Part shown: one piece after another, positions 56,570 through 64,000 of the stretch
Layout: each line of letters opens with the position of its first letter
Numbering within the stretch: the stretch's first letter is position 1
DNA from: Flavobacterium branchiarum
Lineage (GTDB): Bacteria > Bacteroidota > Bacteroidia > Flavobacteriales > Flavobacteriaceae
Assembly (NCBI RefSeq): GCF_030409845.1
Contig: NZ_JAUFQQ010000005.1
Span: forward strand, 806,001-870,000
Direction: 5' to 3'
DNA length: 64,000 nucleotides
Made by a program: the position numbers and the translations under genes
The notes under the pieces: model-generated
What the model saw: only the letters and a program-made list of their open reading frames with translations
What the model was told of the DNA's origin: nothing
The model's database searches: none

Positions 56570-56592
56570 ATTTCAAAAAACAACCAAAACAT

Positions 56593-57837
56593 ATGATGCT
56601 ATTTAACGAAGTAATTACAGCCAAAGAACAACTTAGCAAAGTAGTTGCCGCTACTCCACTCACACAAAACCTTAATCTTTCAGACGAGTTTAAGGCTACT
56701 ATTTTATTAAAAAGAGAAGACCTACAAATTGTACGTTCTTATAAAATTAGAGGTGCTTATAATAAAATTTCGTCTCTTAATGATGCAGAGAAAGCAAAAG
56801 GTATTGTATGCGCAAGCGCCGGTAATCACGCCCAAGGTGTCGCTTATTCTTGTCATTTACTACAAATAAAAGGCAAAATTTACATGCCAAAAACGACTCC
56901 TAAACAAAAAGTAAAACAAGTACAATTGTTCGGAAAATCATTTGTAGAAATTGTTCTTACTGGAGACACTTTTGATGATGCCTATGCTTCTGCTACAGAA
57001 GATGCAACAATGAGTAACAAAATATTCATTCATCCTTTTGATGATTTAAAAGTCATTGCGGGACAAGGCACCGTAGGACTTGAAATTCTGGAATCTTATA
57101 AAGAACCAATAGATTATGTATTTGTCCCTATAGGTGGTGGCGGATTGGCATCGGGACTTTCAGAAGTATTTAAACATCTGAGCCCAGATACCAAAATTAT
57201 TGGTGTAGAACCAAAAGGAGCTCCCTCAATGAAGACATCTATCATCGATGGAAAAAATACTGCTTTAAAAACGATTGATAAATTTGTAGATGGTGCTGCA
57301 GTAAAACAAGTCGGCAATATGACCTTTGATATATGTCGCAAGAATTTAGACGACATAATTCTTGTTCCCGAAGGTAAAGTTTGCACAACTATTTTAAGAC
57401 TGTACAATGAAGAGGCTATGGTTGTAGAACCTGCAGGAGCACTAACTATAGCTGCATTAGACTTTTGTAAAGAAAAAATAAAAGGTAAAACAGTTGTTTG
57501 TGTAGTAAGCGGAAGCAATAACGATATTGAACGAACTGCCGAAATAAAAGAACGCTCCCTTCTTTATGAAGGATTGATGCATTATTTTATGATTCAGTTT
57601 CCGCAACGTCCAGGAGCACTTAAAGAATTCGTAAATGATATCTTAGGTCCAAATGACGACATTACTTATTTTCAATTTGCAAAGAAAAATAGCAGAGAAT
57701 TTGGCTCTGTAGTAGTTGGATTAGAACTAAAAAACAAAAAGGATATAAAGAATATAAAAAACAATATGACAAACAAGGGATTTGAGTTTCAATACCTCAA
57801 TGAAAATTTGGATTTATACACGCAACTTATTGGATAA
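56593..57837 (+). CDS. ilvA: Threonine deaminase (threonine ammonia-lyase)
   Basis: 414 residues. PLP-enzyme motifs: Lys in LQIVRSYKIRGAYNKI, CASAGNHAQGVAYSC and VFVPIGGGGLASGLSEVFK. A shorter ACT-like C-terminal domain (about 325-414, IQFPQRPGALKEFVNDILGP) gives one regulatory domain rather than the two of E. coli IlvA. It makes 2-oxobutanoate for isoleucine; the leader and attenuator upstream support a biosynthetic role. Start ATG 56593 or 56596. Confidence 0.95.
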   Translation: MMLFNEVITAKEQLSKVVAATPLTQNLNLSDEFKATILLKREDLQIVRSYKIRGAYNKISSLNDAEKAKGIVCASAGNHAQGVAYSCHLLQIKGKIYMPKTTPKQKVKQVQLFGKSFVEIVLTGDTFDDAYASATEDATMSNKIFIHPFDDLKVIAGQGTVGLEILESYKEPIDYVFVPIGGGGLASGLSEVFKHLSPDTKIIGVEPKGAPSMKTSIIDGKNTALKTIDKFVDGAAVKQVGNMTFDICRKNLDDIILVPEGKVCTTILRLYNEEAMVVEPAGALTIAALDFCKEKIKGKTVVCVVSGSNNDIERTAEIKERSLLYEGLMHYFMIQFPQRPGALKEFVNDILGPNDDITYFQFAKKNSREFGSVVVGLELKNKKDIKNIKNNMTNKGFEFQYLNENLDLYTQLIG

Positions 57838-58030
57838 AACACCTCTTGTCTTGTACTGAAATAAGTTGATACAAAAAAATCACATGATTTAGCCCCCATC
57901 AACTAATCAACATATTCAAAATGAAAAATATAACTTTATTCATACATGTTTTTAGATTCTTTTAACTAAGCTAAAGAGAAAAACCCTGCATTAAGTTGTA
58001 TTTTTACATATAATCTTTTCACATAAAAAC

Positions 58031-58414
58031 ATGGTAATTTTAGATATAACAACAATCGAAGACATAAAATTATTAGTCAATACTTTTTATGCCAAAGTTC
58101 AAAAGGACGATCTTATTGGACCAATATTCAATGAAAAAATCCAAGGAAGATGGCCAGAGCATTTAGAAACAATGTATAAATTTTGGCAAACTATCTTGTT
58201 AGAACAACATACCTATTCTGGAAGTCCATTTCCACCACACAAACATTTACCTGTAGAACAAGCTCATTTTAACCGATGGATTGAAATTTTCACAAAAACA
58301 GTAGACAGCCTTTTTATAGGTAATCTTGCCGAAGAGGCTAAGATGCGTGGTGTAAATATGGCATCTATGTTCTTATATAAAATTGAATATTTTAGAGATG
58401 CTACTAATCGATAA
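58031..58414 (+). CDS. Group III truncated hemoglobin
   Basis: 127 residues. The proximal His lies in LPVEQAHFNRWIEIF, and the CD-region PFPPHKHLP and N-terminal TFYAKVQKDDLIGPIF match trHb group III. These haem proteins bind O2 or NO; the physiological role is not settled. It precedes the minus-strand effector-like array and converges with it. Confidence 0.9.
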   Translation: MVILDITTIEDIKLLVNTFYAKVQKDDLIGPIFNEKIQGRWPEHLETMYKFWQTILLEQHTYSGSPFPPHKHLPVEQAHFNRWIEIFTKTVDSLFIGNLAEEAKMRGVNMASMFLYKIEYFRDATNR

Positions 58415-58467
58415 AAAAACAGATTAAAGCCAAATTATTCAATACTATTTATATCGTTAATTTGGCT
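58413..58467 (-). terminator. Terminator of the effector-like array
   Basis: Minus-strand arms AGCCAAATTA/TAATTTGGCT with a 20-nt loop, followed by ATCTGTTTTTTT. Its left arm overlaps the end of the tail remnant at 58457-58588. Confidence 0.7.
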
Positions 58468-58588
58468 TAGGTTTTATTTCACTTCGCATTTTTTTAACTC
58501 TATAGAAGATTTCGTTGGAAAGATAATTTCCACCAGATCCTTCCTTTAATACTTGTTCTTTTTTAGGAATTGTATTTTCAGGATTGGC
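58457..58588 (-). pseudogene. Tail remnant of the C15-like gene (R3)
   Basis: Read on the minus strand directly after the stop of the gene at 58589, it gives NPENTIPKKEQVLKEGSGGN then YLSNEIFYRV and MRSEIKPKPN before a stop. This matches the 62679-64000 protein (ENTIPEKEQVLKEGSGGN then YLSNEIFYRV) but ends early in the terminator arm. No start codon. It is a broken 3' fragment left by recombination. Confidence 0.85.
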
Positions 58589-59158
58589 TTACAATTTATC
58601 TATTTGTATTGGAATTAGTTTGTGGTTTTCCGAGTCTATTATTTCGTAAGTTCCTTCTTTAAAATCTATGATGAAGTTTTCGATTTTAGTATCACTTTGA
58701 GGATTATTTAAACTTCTAGTAAAATCAAAATAAACTAACATTATTTTTTTTTCTTTCTCAATTTTGAATAAAATTTTTGAAGATCTATTTGTTCTTTTTC
58801 CATCGTAAAATTCATATTTTTTATTTTTTATTTTAAAACAGTTATTAATTATTTTTAATATATAGAAATTTTTATTATAATTATTTTCTAATTTCAATAG
58901 AGTATTTACTGATGGTCTTATATTTACACTGGGATGAATATTCACTATTTTAATTACTTCATAAATATTAACTATAATTTTAGGATTATTAGAAATAAAA
59001 TTAACAGAATCTCTAGTGTCAAATGAAAGAATAACATTGTTATCCGATATATTAATATTACCATAAAAATAGAATCTCTTGGGTGTCGGTTGCGAATAAA
59101 TTTTATTTATTGATAAAATAAAAAATATTAAAATAAAATATAATTTATTTAGTTGCAT
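58589..59158 (-). CDS. Secreted protein paired with effector A (candidate immunity)
   Basis: 189 residues from the ATG at 59158 (MQLNKLYFILIFFILSINKI), overlapping the effector A stop by 14 bp; a TTG at 59164 is an alternative. The signal peptide ends near YSQ without a lipobox Cys. The rest is Ile/Asn/Lys-rich and not recognised. The translational overlap and order match the lipoprotein genes downstream of the other effector copy, which suggests a cognate partner, perhaps an immunity protein. This is inference. Confidence 0.6.
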   Translation of the reverse strand: MQLNKLYFILIFFILSINKIYSQPTPKRFYFYGNINISDNNVILSFDTRDSVNFISNNPKIIVNIYEVIKIVNIHPSVNIRPSVNTLLKLENNYNKNFYILKIINNCFKIKNKKYEFYDGKRTNRSSKILFKIEKEKKIMLVYFDFTRSLNNPQSDTKIENFIIDFKEGTYEIIDSENHKLIPIQIDKL

Positions 59159-60941
59159 TCTCAATTATTTTGGTTAAAATACTAATGAATTCATCCGAAG
59201 ATAATTTACTTGAAATATGAATATGCCCAACTGCTTTAATTTTATTAAATCCGAGCTCATCTCTTTTTTTTGTACTTCTGTACATAACTTCATTAGAAAG
59301 ATAATCACCCCCAGAACCTGAATCTTCTGTAGATTTTCCAATTATCTTAATTTTGCTTTTGATTGGAGTATTATTATTATCTGAAGGATGCTGAACTGTA
59401 TTTCCTAAATCATCTTTATAAGATTGGTCAAAATACACTTTAGTTGGTAAATTAGCAGGAGCTATATCTCCAGTTAAAATTTTTGCAATAGGTAAAGTAG
59501 TTTCGTAAAAATCATTGCCGTTTTGTATTTGTTTAAATCTTTTTGAATTGTATGAACTATCTCCATAACCTATATTCATATTATCTAGAAAACCTCCACG
59601 GAATTTACTTGCAAATCTTTCCAAATCAAAATTCTTATCATTTTTACTAGTAGTCAACATAAAATCAAAAATAGTTATGTGTTTTTCAACTATTTTCTCA
59701 ATTATTTCATTGTCAAAATCTTCATAACGAACAGGAATTACAACACTCTGAATATAGGCATTTCCTATACTTTTACCATGAAAATTTAAAACTGAAATTC
59801 CAGAGGGATTTTGTCTGTTACTTTTACCAGGTGTATTAGGATGATCAAATTCATTTAGAACAAACGGATCAAAACCAGTAATCAAAACTTTTTTCTTGCC
59901 ACCAGCTTTGCTAAAATCAATTCCTGTATAATTTCTACTTTTCTCTTCAAAAAGCTGAATGATTTTGTCAAGTTCTGTACCTTTTTTGACAATGCTTTTT
60001 TCAAAATCGATGTCTTTTTCAAAAAGGAAATAACGTTTTAATCGAACTTGCATTTTGTTCCGTGCCCAGTATAATGGTCGGTCGTCTAGGTGGCCTGCCT
60101 GAACTTGTTTTGTAGCAGCATCCCAAAGGGATTTTGCATCTTGTTCTACTCTGGCTTTTATTTGGGCTATCGTCCGATTTTCAGGTATGTGCAAAAAAGC
60201 AGAAAAATTGGCTGCAATAGCCGCTATCTCTTCATTGAGTGCTATGAATTTATTTTCATAATTCTCAATTAAATCTTTTTTACCCGAATTATCAGTATGA
60301 AACATTCCTACCAACTCTTCATAATTCCGTAAATAAGAAGCAACAGGCCTTAGTCTTTCTTCTTCTTGAGGAAGATTAAAAAAGGCAGCGCCTAAGAATC
60401 CCCTTATGTAAAAAGAATTTAAATTCTCTTGTTTTATTTCTGTTTTATGTGTGTCATAATTGTAATTTTCTAAATCTTCGCTATACCATAACGGGTTTAA
60501 TTCAAAAAAATCGGTTTCACAACTATTGTCTTTTATTTCTAAATTCCAATTAAGTTTTTCAAGTCCAATAAACTCTTGATTTAAACTTTTTGACTCTGCT
60601 TTTAACTTGAGGTTTATTTTTGTTCCGTCTTTAACGTCTCTTGTTGTGATTTTTATTTTCATCTTTTTTCCGTAGAAAAAATCAGTAGCTCTTATTTCTC
60701 CAAAATCCTTTATAGATGATTGCTTTAAAACGGTGTCTTTGTCATCTATAAATTGTAGTTCAACAATTTCAGGATGTTTTTTTTCTGGTGGAGCAACATA
60801 ATCTCCATAAATAATACCTACCTCGCTAGTTTCTGTAATTGTTTTAGCTGAAGTAAATACAATGTTTTCTTTAGCATAAATGTTATAATCTCCACCAGTG
60901 GTCTCGATTATTTTACCGCCAACAATTGTTATTTTGCTCAT
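59145..60941 (-). CDS. Putative polymorphic effector with C-terminal pyroglutamyl-peptidase-like domain (effector A)
   Basis: 598 residues. Residues 1-48 (MSKITIVGGKIIETTGGDYN, IYAKENIVFT) look like a small beta-rich spike or PAAR-like piece; 57-118 is Ig-like; 150-345 is mostly helical (LWDAATKQVQAGHLDDRPLY, WARNKMQVRLKR); 348-598 resembles peptidase C15 (KKKVLITGFDPF, QNPSG, VIPVRYEDFD, LERFASKF, GSGGDYLSNE, VGHIHI). The catalytic Cys position is Ser549; His575 and Glu441 are kept. The paralogue at 62679 is near-identical up to ITGFDPF, then diverges. No signal peptide, so export by a T6SS-like or other machinery is inferred. AT content is high. Confidence 0.7.
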   Translation of the reverse strand: MSKITIVGGKIIETTGGDYNIYAKENIVFTSAKTITETSEVGIIYGDYVAPPEKKHPEIVELQFIDDKDTVLKQSSIKDFGEIRATDFFYGKKMKIKITTRDVKDGTKINLKLKAESKSLNQEFIGLEKLNWNLEIKDNSCETDFFELNPLWYSEDLENYNYDTHKTEIKQENLNSFYIRGFLGAAFFNLPQEEERLRPVASYLRNYEELVGMFHTDNSGKKDLIENYENKFIALNEEIAAIAANFSAFLHIPENRTIAQIKARVEQDAKSLWDAATKQVQAGHLDDRPLYWARNKMQVRLKRYFLFEKDIDFEKSIVKKGTELDKIIQLFEEKSRNYTGIDFSKAGGKKKVLITGFDPFVLNEFDHPNTPGKSNRQNPSGISVLNFHGKSIGNAYIQSVVIPVRYEDFDNEIIEKIVEKHITIFDFMLTTSKNDKNFDLERFASKFRGGFLDNMNIGYGDSSYNSKRFKQIQNGNDFYETTLPIAKILTGDIAPANLPTKVYFDQSYKDDLGNTVQHPSDNNNTPIKSKIKIIGKSTEDSGSGGDYLSNEVMYRSTKKRDELGFNKIKAVGHIHISSKLSSDEFISILTKIIENATK

Positions 60942-60972
60942 AATTTAATTAGATTTAGATTTTTCGGTACTA

Positions 60973-61059
60973 TTATTCTGGATTTTCTTGAGCTTTACAG
61001 GAAAAAAGAATCAATGCAATAAATAATGTAAGTGTCATTTTTTTCATAGTTATATTCAT
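60973..61059 (-). pseudogene. Lipoprotein gene reduced to its signal peptide (I3)
   Basis: 28 codons from ATG 61059: MNITMKKMTLTLFIALILFS then CKAQENPE and a stop. It matches the start of the lipoproteins at 61279 and 62092 (SCKAQ), then ends. The ATG overlaps the TGA of tail remnant R1, as in the intact pairs. It is the truncated last unit of the tandem array. Confidence 0.8.
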
Positions 61060-61278
61060 TTTGTTCCTTCTTTAATTGCCTTTTTCACTAAGATTAATAA
61101 ATTATTTATTTTATCGTCATTTAAATCTTCTTTAACTCTCTCATCTTGCAATTTTTCAATATGAAAATGACCAGTTGCCAAAGTAGGTTTTATTTCACTA
61201 CGCATTTTTCCAACTCTATAGAAGATTTCATTTGATAAATAATCTCCTCCAAAGCCCTCTACCGATTTTAAGTTTTTC
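61056..61278 (-). pseudogene. Tail remnant of the C15-like gene (R1)
   Basis: 223 bp starting directly after the stop of the lipoprotein at 61279. It reads KNLKSVEGFGGDYLSNEIFY then RVGKMRSEIKPTLATGHFHI and ends IKEGTK-stop overlapping the next ATG. There is no start codon. It aligns to the last 70 or so residues of the 62679 protein. Confidence 0.85.
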
Positions 61279-61872
61279 TTATTCTATCTTTTTTAGTTTT
61301 ACGCTTGTCGAATCTTTTAAGTCTATTTCAACAAATTTTAAATCTTTAAAATATAAATCTTTAGATTTTATAGGATTATCAATATCGTACCATCTAGAAT
61401 AAGTATTTTGAAATAAAATTTGTTGAACTTCCTTTAGAACTCTTATTTGTTTCCCTAAAATGTATTTTTCTCGATTTTCGTATTTTTTTGTAGAATTATT
61501 ATATCTGTCTGAATAATCTATTATTAATTCAAAATTTCCTTTTTGGAATTCTAAATTCTTAAAAAAAAAATTTCTTTCTTGTCCACAATTACATTTTATA
61601 TTCATAGTGTCTTCCGCTCGAATAAGTAAATATTCTTTATTAAAATAATTATAACCAAGCGCAGTCCAATTTTGGGTAAAAATCAAAAAATCATTTCCGC
61701 TATAAACATTCTGATTATATTTATTATTTAATATTGAAAAAAAAGAATTTTCAATATTAAATAATATAACATCTTTGCTTTTTGTTTCAATTATTCTTTT
61801 CTGAGCTTTACAGGAAAAAAGAATCAATGTAATAAATAATGTAAGGGTAATTTTTTTCATAGTTAAATTCAT
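61279..61872 (-). CDS. Lipoprotein, candidate immunity protein (I2)
   Basis: 197 residues with a lipoprotein signal (ITLTLFITLILFSC). It is a close paralogue of the gene at 62092 over its whole length (shared: KRIIETKSKDVILFNIE, NTMNIKCNCGQERN-like CNCGQ, KSKDLYFKDL). The ATG overlaps the TGA of tail remnant R2. The CNCGQ pair of Cys could bind metal or form a disulphide. I do not recognise a family; the immunity role is inferred from gene order. Confidence 0.7.
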   Translation of the reverse strand: MNLTMKKITLTLFITLILFSCKAQKRIIETKSKDVILFNIENSFFSILNNKYNQNVYSGNDFLIFTQNWTALGYNYFNKEYLLIRAEDTMNIKCNCGQERNFFFKNLEFQKGNFELIIDYSDRYNNSTKKYENREKYILGKQIRVLKEVQQILFQNTYSRWYDIDNPIKSKDLYFKDLKFVEIDLKDSTSVKLKKIE

Positions 61873-62091
61873 TTTGTTCCTTCTTTAATTGCCTTTTTTA
61901 CCAAGCTTAATAAATTATTTATTTTATCGTCATTTAAATCTTCTTTAACACTCTCATCTTGCAATTTTTCAATATGAAAATGACCTGTTGCCAAAGTAGG
62001 TTTTATTTCACTTCGCATTTTTCCCACTCTATAAAAGATTTCGTTAGAAAGATAATCACCGCAAAAACCCTCAACAGATTTTAAGTTTTTC
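61869..62091 (-). pseudogene. Tail remnant of the C15-like gene (R2)
   Basis: 223 bp, the same length and limits as R1, starting right after the stop of the lipoprotein at 62092. It reads KNLKSVEGFCGDYLSNEIFY and continues RVGKMRSEIKPTLATGHFHI to IKEGTK-stop. It has no start codon and differs from R1 at a few positions (FCGD against FGGD). Confidence 0.85.
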
Positions 62092-62682
62092 TTATTCTAT
62101 CTTTTTTAATTTTACGCTTGTCGAATCTTTTAAGTCGATTTCTATAAAATATAAATCTTTAAAATATAAATCTTTAGATTTTATAGGATTATCAACATCG
62201 TTCCACCTAATATAAAAATTTTGAAATAAAATTTGTTGAACTTCCTTTGGAACTCGTATTTGTTTCCCTAAAATATATTTTATTTGAGGTTCATATTTTT
62301 TTTCAGAATCATTGTATCGTTGGGGAAAATCAATTCTTAACTCATAATTTCCTTTTTTGAATTCTAAATTCTTAAAAAAATAATTTCTTTCTTGTCCACA
62401 ATTACATTTTATGTTCATAGTGTCTTGCGCTTGAGTAAAAGAATATTCTTTATTAAAATAATTATAACCAAGAGCAGACCAATTTTGGGTAAAAATCAAA
62501 AAATCATTTCCACCATAAACTTTCTGATTATATTTATTATTTAATATTGAAAAAAAAGATTTTTCTATATTAAATAATATAACATCTTTGCTTTTTGTTT
62601 CAATTATTCTTTTTTGAGCTTTGCAGGAAAAAAAAAAGGCAATAAATAATGCAAGGGCAATCTTTCTCATAGTTATATTCAT
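62092..62682 (-). CDS. Lipoprotein, candidate immunity protein (I1)
   Basis: 196 residues with lipobox LFIAFFFSC. Its ATG overlaps the effector B stop (ATGA), so translation is coupled. It is the direct partner of effector B and paralogous to the gene at 61279. Envelope location with a cytoplasm-made effector upstream fits protection against an effector that acts in the periplasm; this is inference. Confidence 0.7.
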   Translation of the reverse strand: MNITMRKIALALFIAFFFSCKAQKRIIETKSKDVILFNIEKSFFSILNNKYNQKVYGGNDFLIFTQNWSALGYNYFNKEYSFTQAQDTMNIKCNCGQERNYFFKNLEFKKGNYELRIDFPQRYNDSEKKYEPQIKYILGKQIRVPKEVQQILFQNFYIRWNDVDNPIKSKDLYFKDLYFIEIDLKDSTSVKLKKIE

Positions 62683-64000
62683 TTTGTTCCTTCTTTAATT
62701 GCCTCTTTTACCAAGCTTAATAAATTATTTATTTTATCGTCATTTAAATCTTCTTTAACTCTCTCATTTTGCAGTTTTTCAATATGAAAATGACCGGTTG
62801 CCAAAGTAGGTTTTATTTCACTTCGCATTTTTCCAACTCTATAAAAAATTTCATTAGAAAGATAATTTCCACCCGACCCCTCCTTTAATACTTGTTCTTT
62901 TTCGGGAATTGTATTTTCTGGATGTAAAACATCATCGAATTTCCAGTTAATTTTTACTCCACTAGCATTAGCAAACGTTTTTGGCAAAGTTGTTTGTACC
63001 CATTCCTCTTTAGTAGAAAGGGCTTGTAAGCCATTTTCTCTTATAAAGTCCATATTATCATTAATTCCTCTTCTTCGTGAGGTTCCAAACATATCTATGA
63101 CATTTTCATCAGCAAGATATTGGCTAACAGTTATAATCATATCAACTTGACTAATGAAAGGTTTTATATATTTTTCAATAATTCCTTCTCCTTGTCCTTT
63201 AGCATTATCTTGACTCCCATCAAAATCAGTATATCTAACAGGGACAATCATAGTTTGAATAAAAACTCCCAATCTATCATCATTCGCAAGTGCTAATGCG
63301 ACAACTCCTGATGGATTTGATTGTAAAATATTATAATCTTCTTTATTAGGATGATTAAATTGATTAAACAAAAACGGATCAAAACCAGTAATCAAAACTT
63401 TTTTCTTGCTACCGGCTTTGCTAAAATCAATTCCTGTATAATTTCTACTTTTCTCTTCAAAAAGCTGAATGATTTTGTCAAGTTCTGTACCTTTTTTGAC
63501 AATGCTTTTTTCAAAATCGATGTCTTTTTCAAAAAGGAAATGACGTTTTAATCGAACTTGCATTTTGTTGCGTGCCCAGTATAATGGTCGGTCGTCTAAG
63601 TGGCCTGCCTGAACTTGTTTTGTAGCTGCATCCCAAAGGGATTTTGCATCTTGTTCTACTCTGGCTTTTATTTGGTCTATGGTCCGATTTTCAGGTGTGT
63701 GCAAAAAAGCAGAAAAATTGGCTACTATAGCTGCTATCTCTTCATTGAGTGCTATGAACTTATTTTCATAATTCTCAATTAAATCTTTTTTACCTGAATT
63801 ATCAGTATGAAACACACCTACCAACTCTTCATAATTCCGCAAATAAGAAGCAACAGGTGTTATCCTTTCTTCTTTTTGAGGAAGATTAAAAAAGGCAATG
63901 CTTAAGAATCCACTTATATGAAAAGAATTTAAATCCTCTTGTTTTATTTCTGTTTTATGTGTGTCATAATTGTAATTTTCTAAATCTTCGCTATACCATA
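62679..64000 (-). CDS. Putative polymorphic effector, C15-like C-terminus (effector B, cut by window edge)
   Basis: The frame is open from 62679 to the end of the window; the start lies beyond base 64000. An internal Met at 63842 is not the true start, because the upstream frame continues with WYSEDLENYNYDTHKTEIKQ as in effector A. The middle region is nearly identical to effector A, then changes after ITGFDPF. The C-terminus keeps NPSG, IVPVRYTDFDG, GSGGNYLSNEIFYRV and ATGHFHI, again with Ser where C15 peptidases have Cys, and lacks the Glu seen in A. Confidence 0.7.
   Translation of the reverse strand, partial: WYSEDLENYNYDTHKTEIKQEDLNSFHISGFLSIAFFNLPQKEERITPVASYLRNYEELVGVFHTDNSGKKDLIENYENKFIALNEEIAAIVANFSAFLHTPENRTIDQIKARVEQDAKSLWDAATKQVQAGHLDDRPLYWARNKMQVRLKRHFLFEKDIDFEKSIVKKGTELDKIIQLFEEKSRNYTGIDFSKAGSKKKVLITGFDPFLFNQFNHPNKEDYNILQSNPSGVVALALANDDRLGVFIQTMIVPVRYTDFDGSQDNAKGQGEGIIEKYIKPFISQVDMIITVSQYLADENVIDMFGTSRRRGINDNMDFIRENGLQALSTKEEWVQTTLPKTFANASGVKINWKFDDVLHPENTIPEKEQVLKEGSGGNYLSNEIFYRVGKMRSEIKPTLATGHFHIEKLQNERVKEDLNDDKINNLLSLVKEAIKEGTK

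Noticed and set aside
62679..63842. Effector B as a complete 387-residue protein starting at the internal Met
   Set aside because: The frame stays open upstream to the window edge and encodes residues matching effector A, so the Met is internal.

Overview
The window looks like chromosomal DNA of a Bacteroidota bacterium, most probably Flavobacteriaceae close to Flavobacterium. The evidence is low GC, the order rpsU-xerC-hpf-tRNAs-tuf-secE-nusG-rplKAJL-rpoBC, two SusC/SusD pairs with flavobacterial signal peptides, TAnnTTTG-type promoters, and families typical of the group (DUF2851, PspC, DUF5522, Porin_10, long urocanase). The genus is an inference; no 16S gene is present.

Layout. 1-11,050 (minus strand) is the translation/transcription core: start of rpoC, rpoB, rplL, rplJ, rplA, rplK, nusG, secE, tRNA-Trp, tuf, three tRNAs (Thr, Tyr, Thr), hpf, xerC and rpsU. 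rpsU has an unusually strong Shine-Dalgarno sequence. 11-18.5 kb holds metabolic and housekeeping genes (acyl-CoA dehydrogenase, helix-hairpin-helix protein, amino-acid permease, PspC, DUF2851, exonuclease, cystathionine beta-synthase). 18.5-33.5 kb is an outer-membrane uptake block: a Porin_10 protein and two SusC/SusD pairs with an S9 serine peptidase between them and no carbohydrate-active enzyme, which suggests peptide rather than glycan use. 33.7-46.2 kb carries rnhB, a divergent proline dehydrogenase, lipB, three tandem paralogous lipoproteins, an XRE regulator, lysS, a D-lactate-dehydrogenase-like enzyme, GDPD and a DUF4274-like protein. A dispersed CAGT-rich intergenic repeat occurs at three places here and in the rpoB-rpoC gap. 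46.3-58.4 kb holds a basic secreted protein, a DUF5117-type zinc protease, the operon ACC-deaminase-like/glucosaminidase-LysM/hemL, DUF5522, hutU, DUF4136, ilvA and a group III truncated hemoglobin. ilvA is preceded by an Ile-rich leader peptide and an attenuator.

58.4-64 kb (minus strand, very AT-rich) is the most unusual part. Two large paralogues share a near-identical N-terminal and middle region and diverge abruptly at a C-terminal domain resembling pyroglutamyl peptidase I (C15) in which the catalytic Cys position is Ser. Each is followed by an overlapping small secreted or lipoprotein gene. Between them lies a tandem array with a period of about 810 bp: intact lipoprotein genes alternate with 223-bp tails of the large gene, ending in a lipoprotein gene reduced to its signal peptide. 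A further tail remnant lies after the last gene. This is the architecture of a polymorphic effector/immunity locus that has been reshuffled; the toxin and immunity roles are inferred, not shown.

Regulatory signals read directly include the ilvA attenuator, the lysS promoter, a tRNA/tuf promoter whose start overlaps a terminator hairpin, an rplL-rpoB hairpin, a conserved leader shared by the two susC genes, and a perfect palindrome upstream of hutU.
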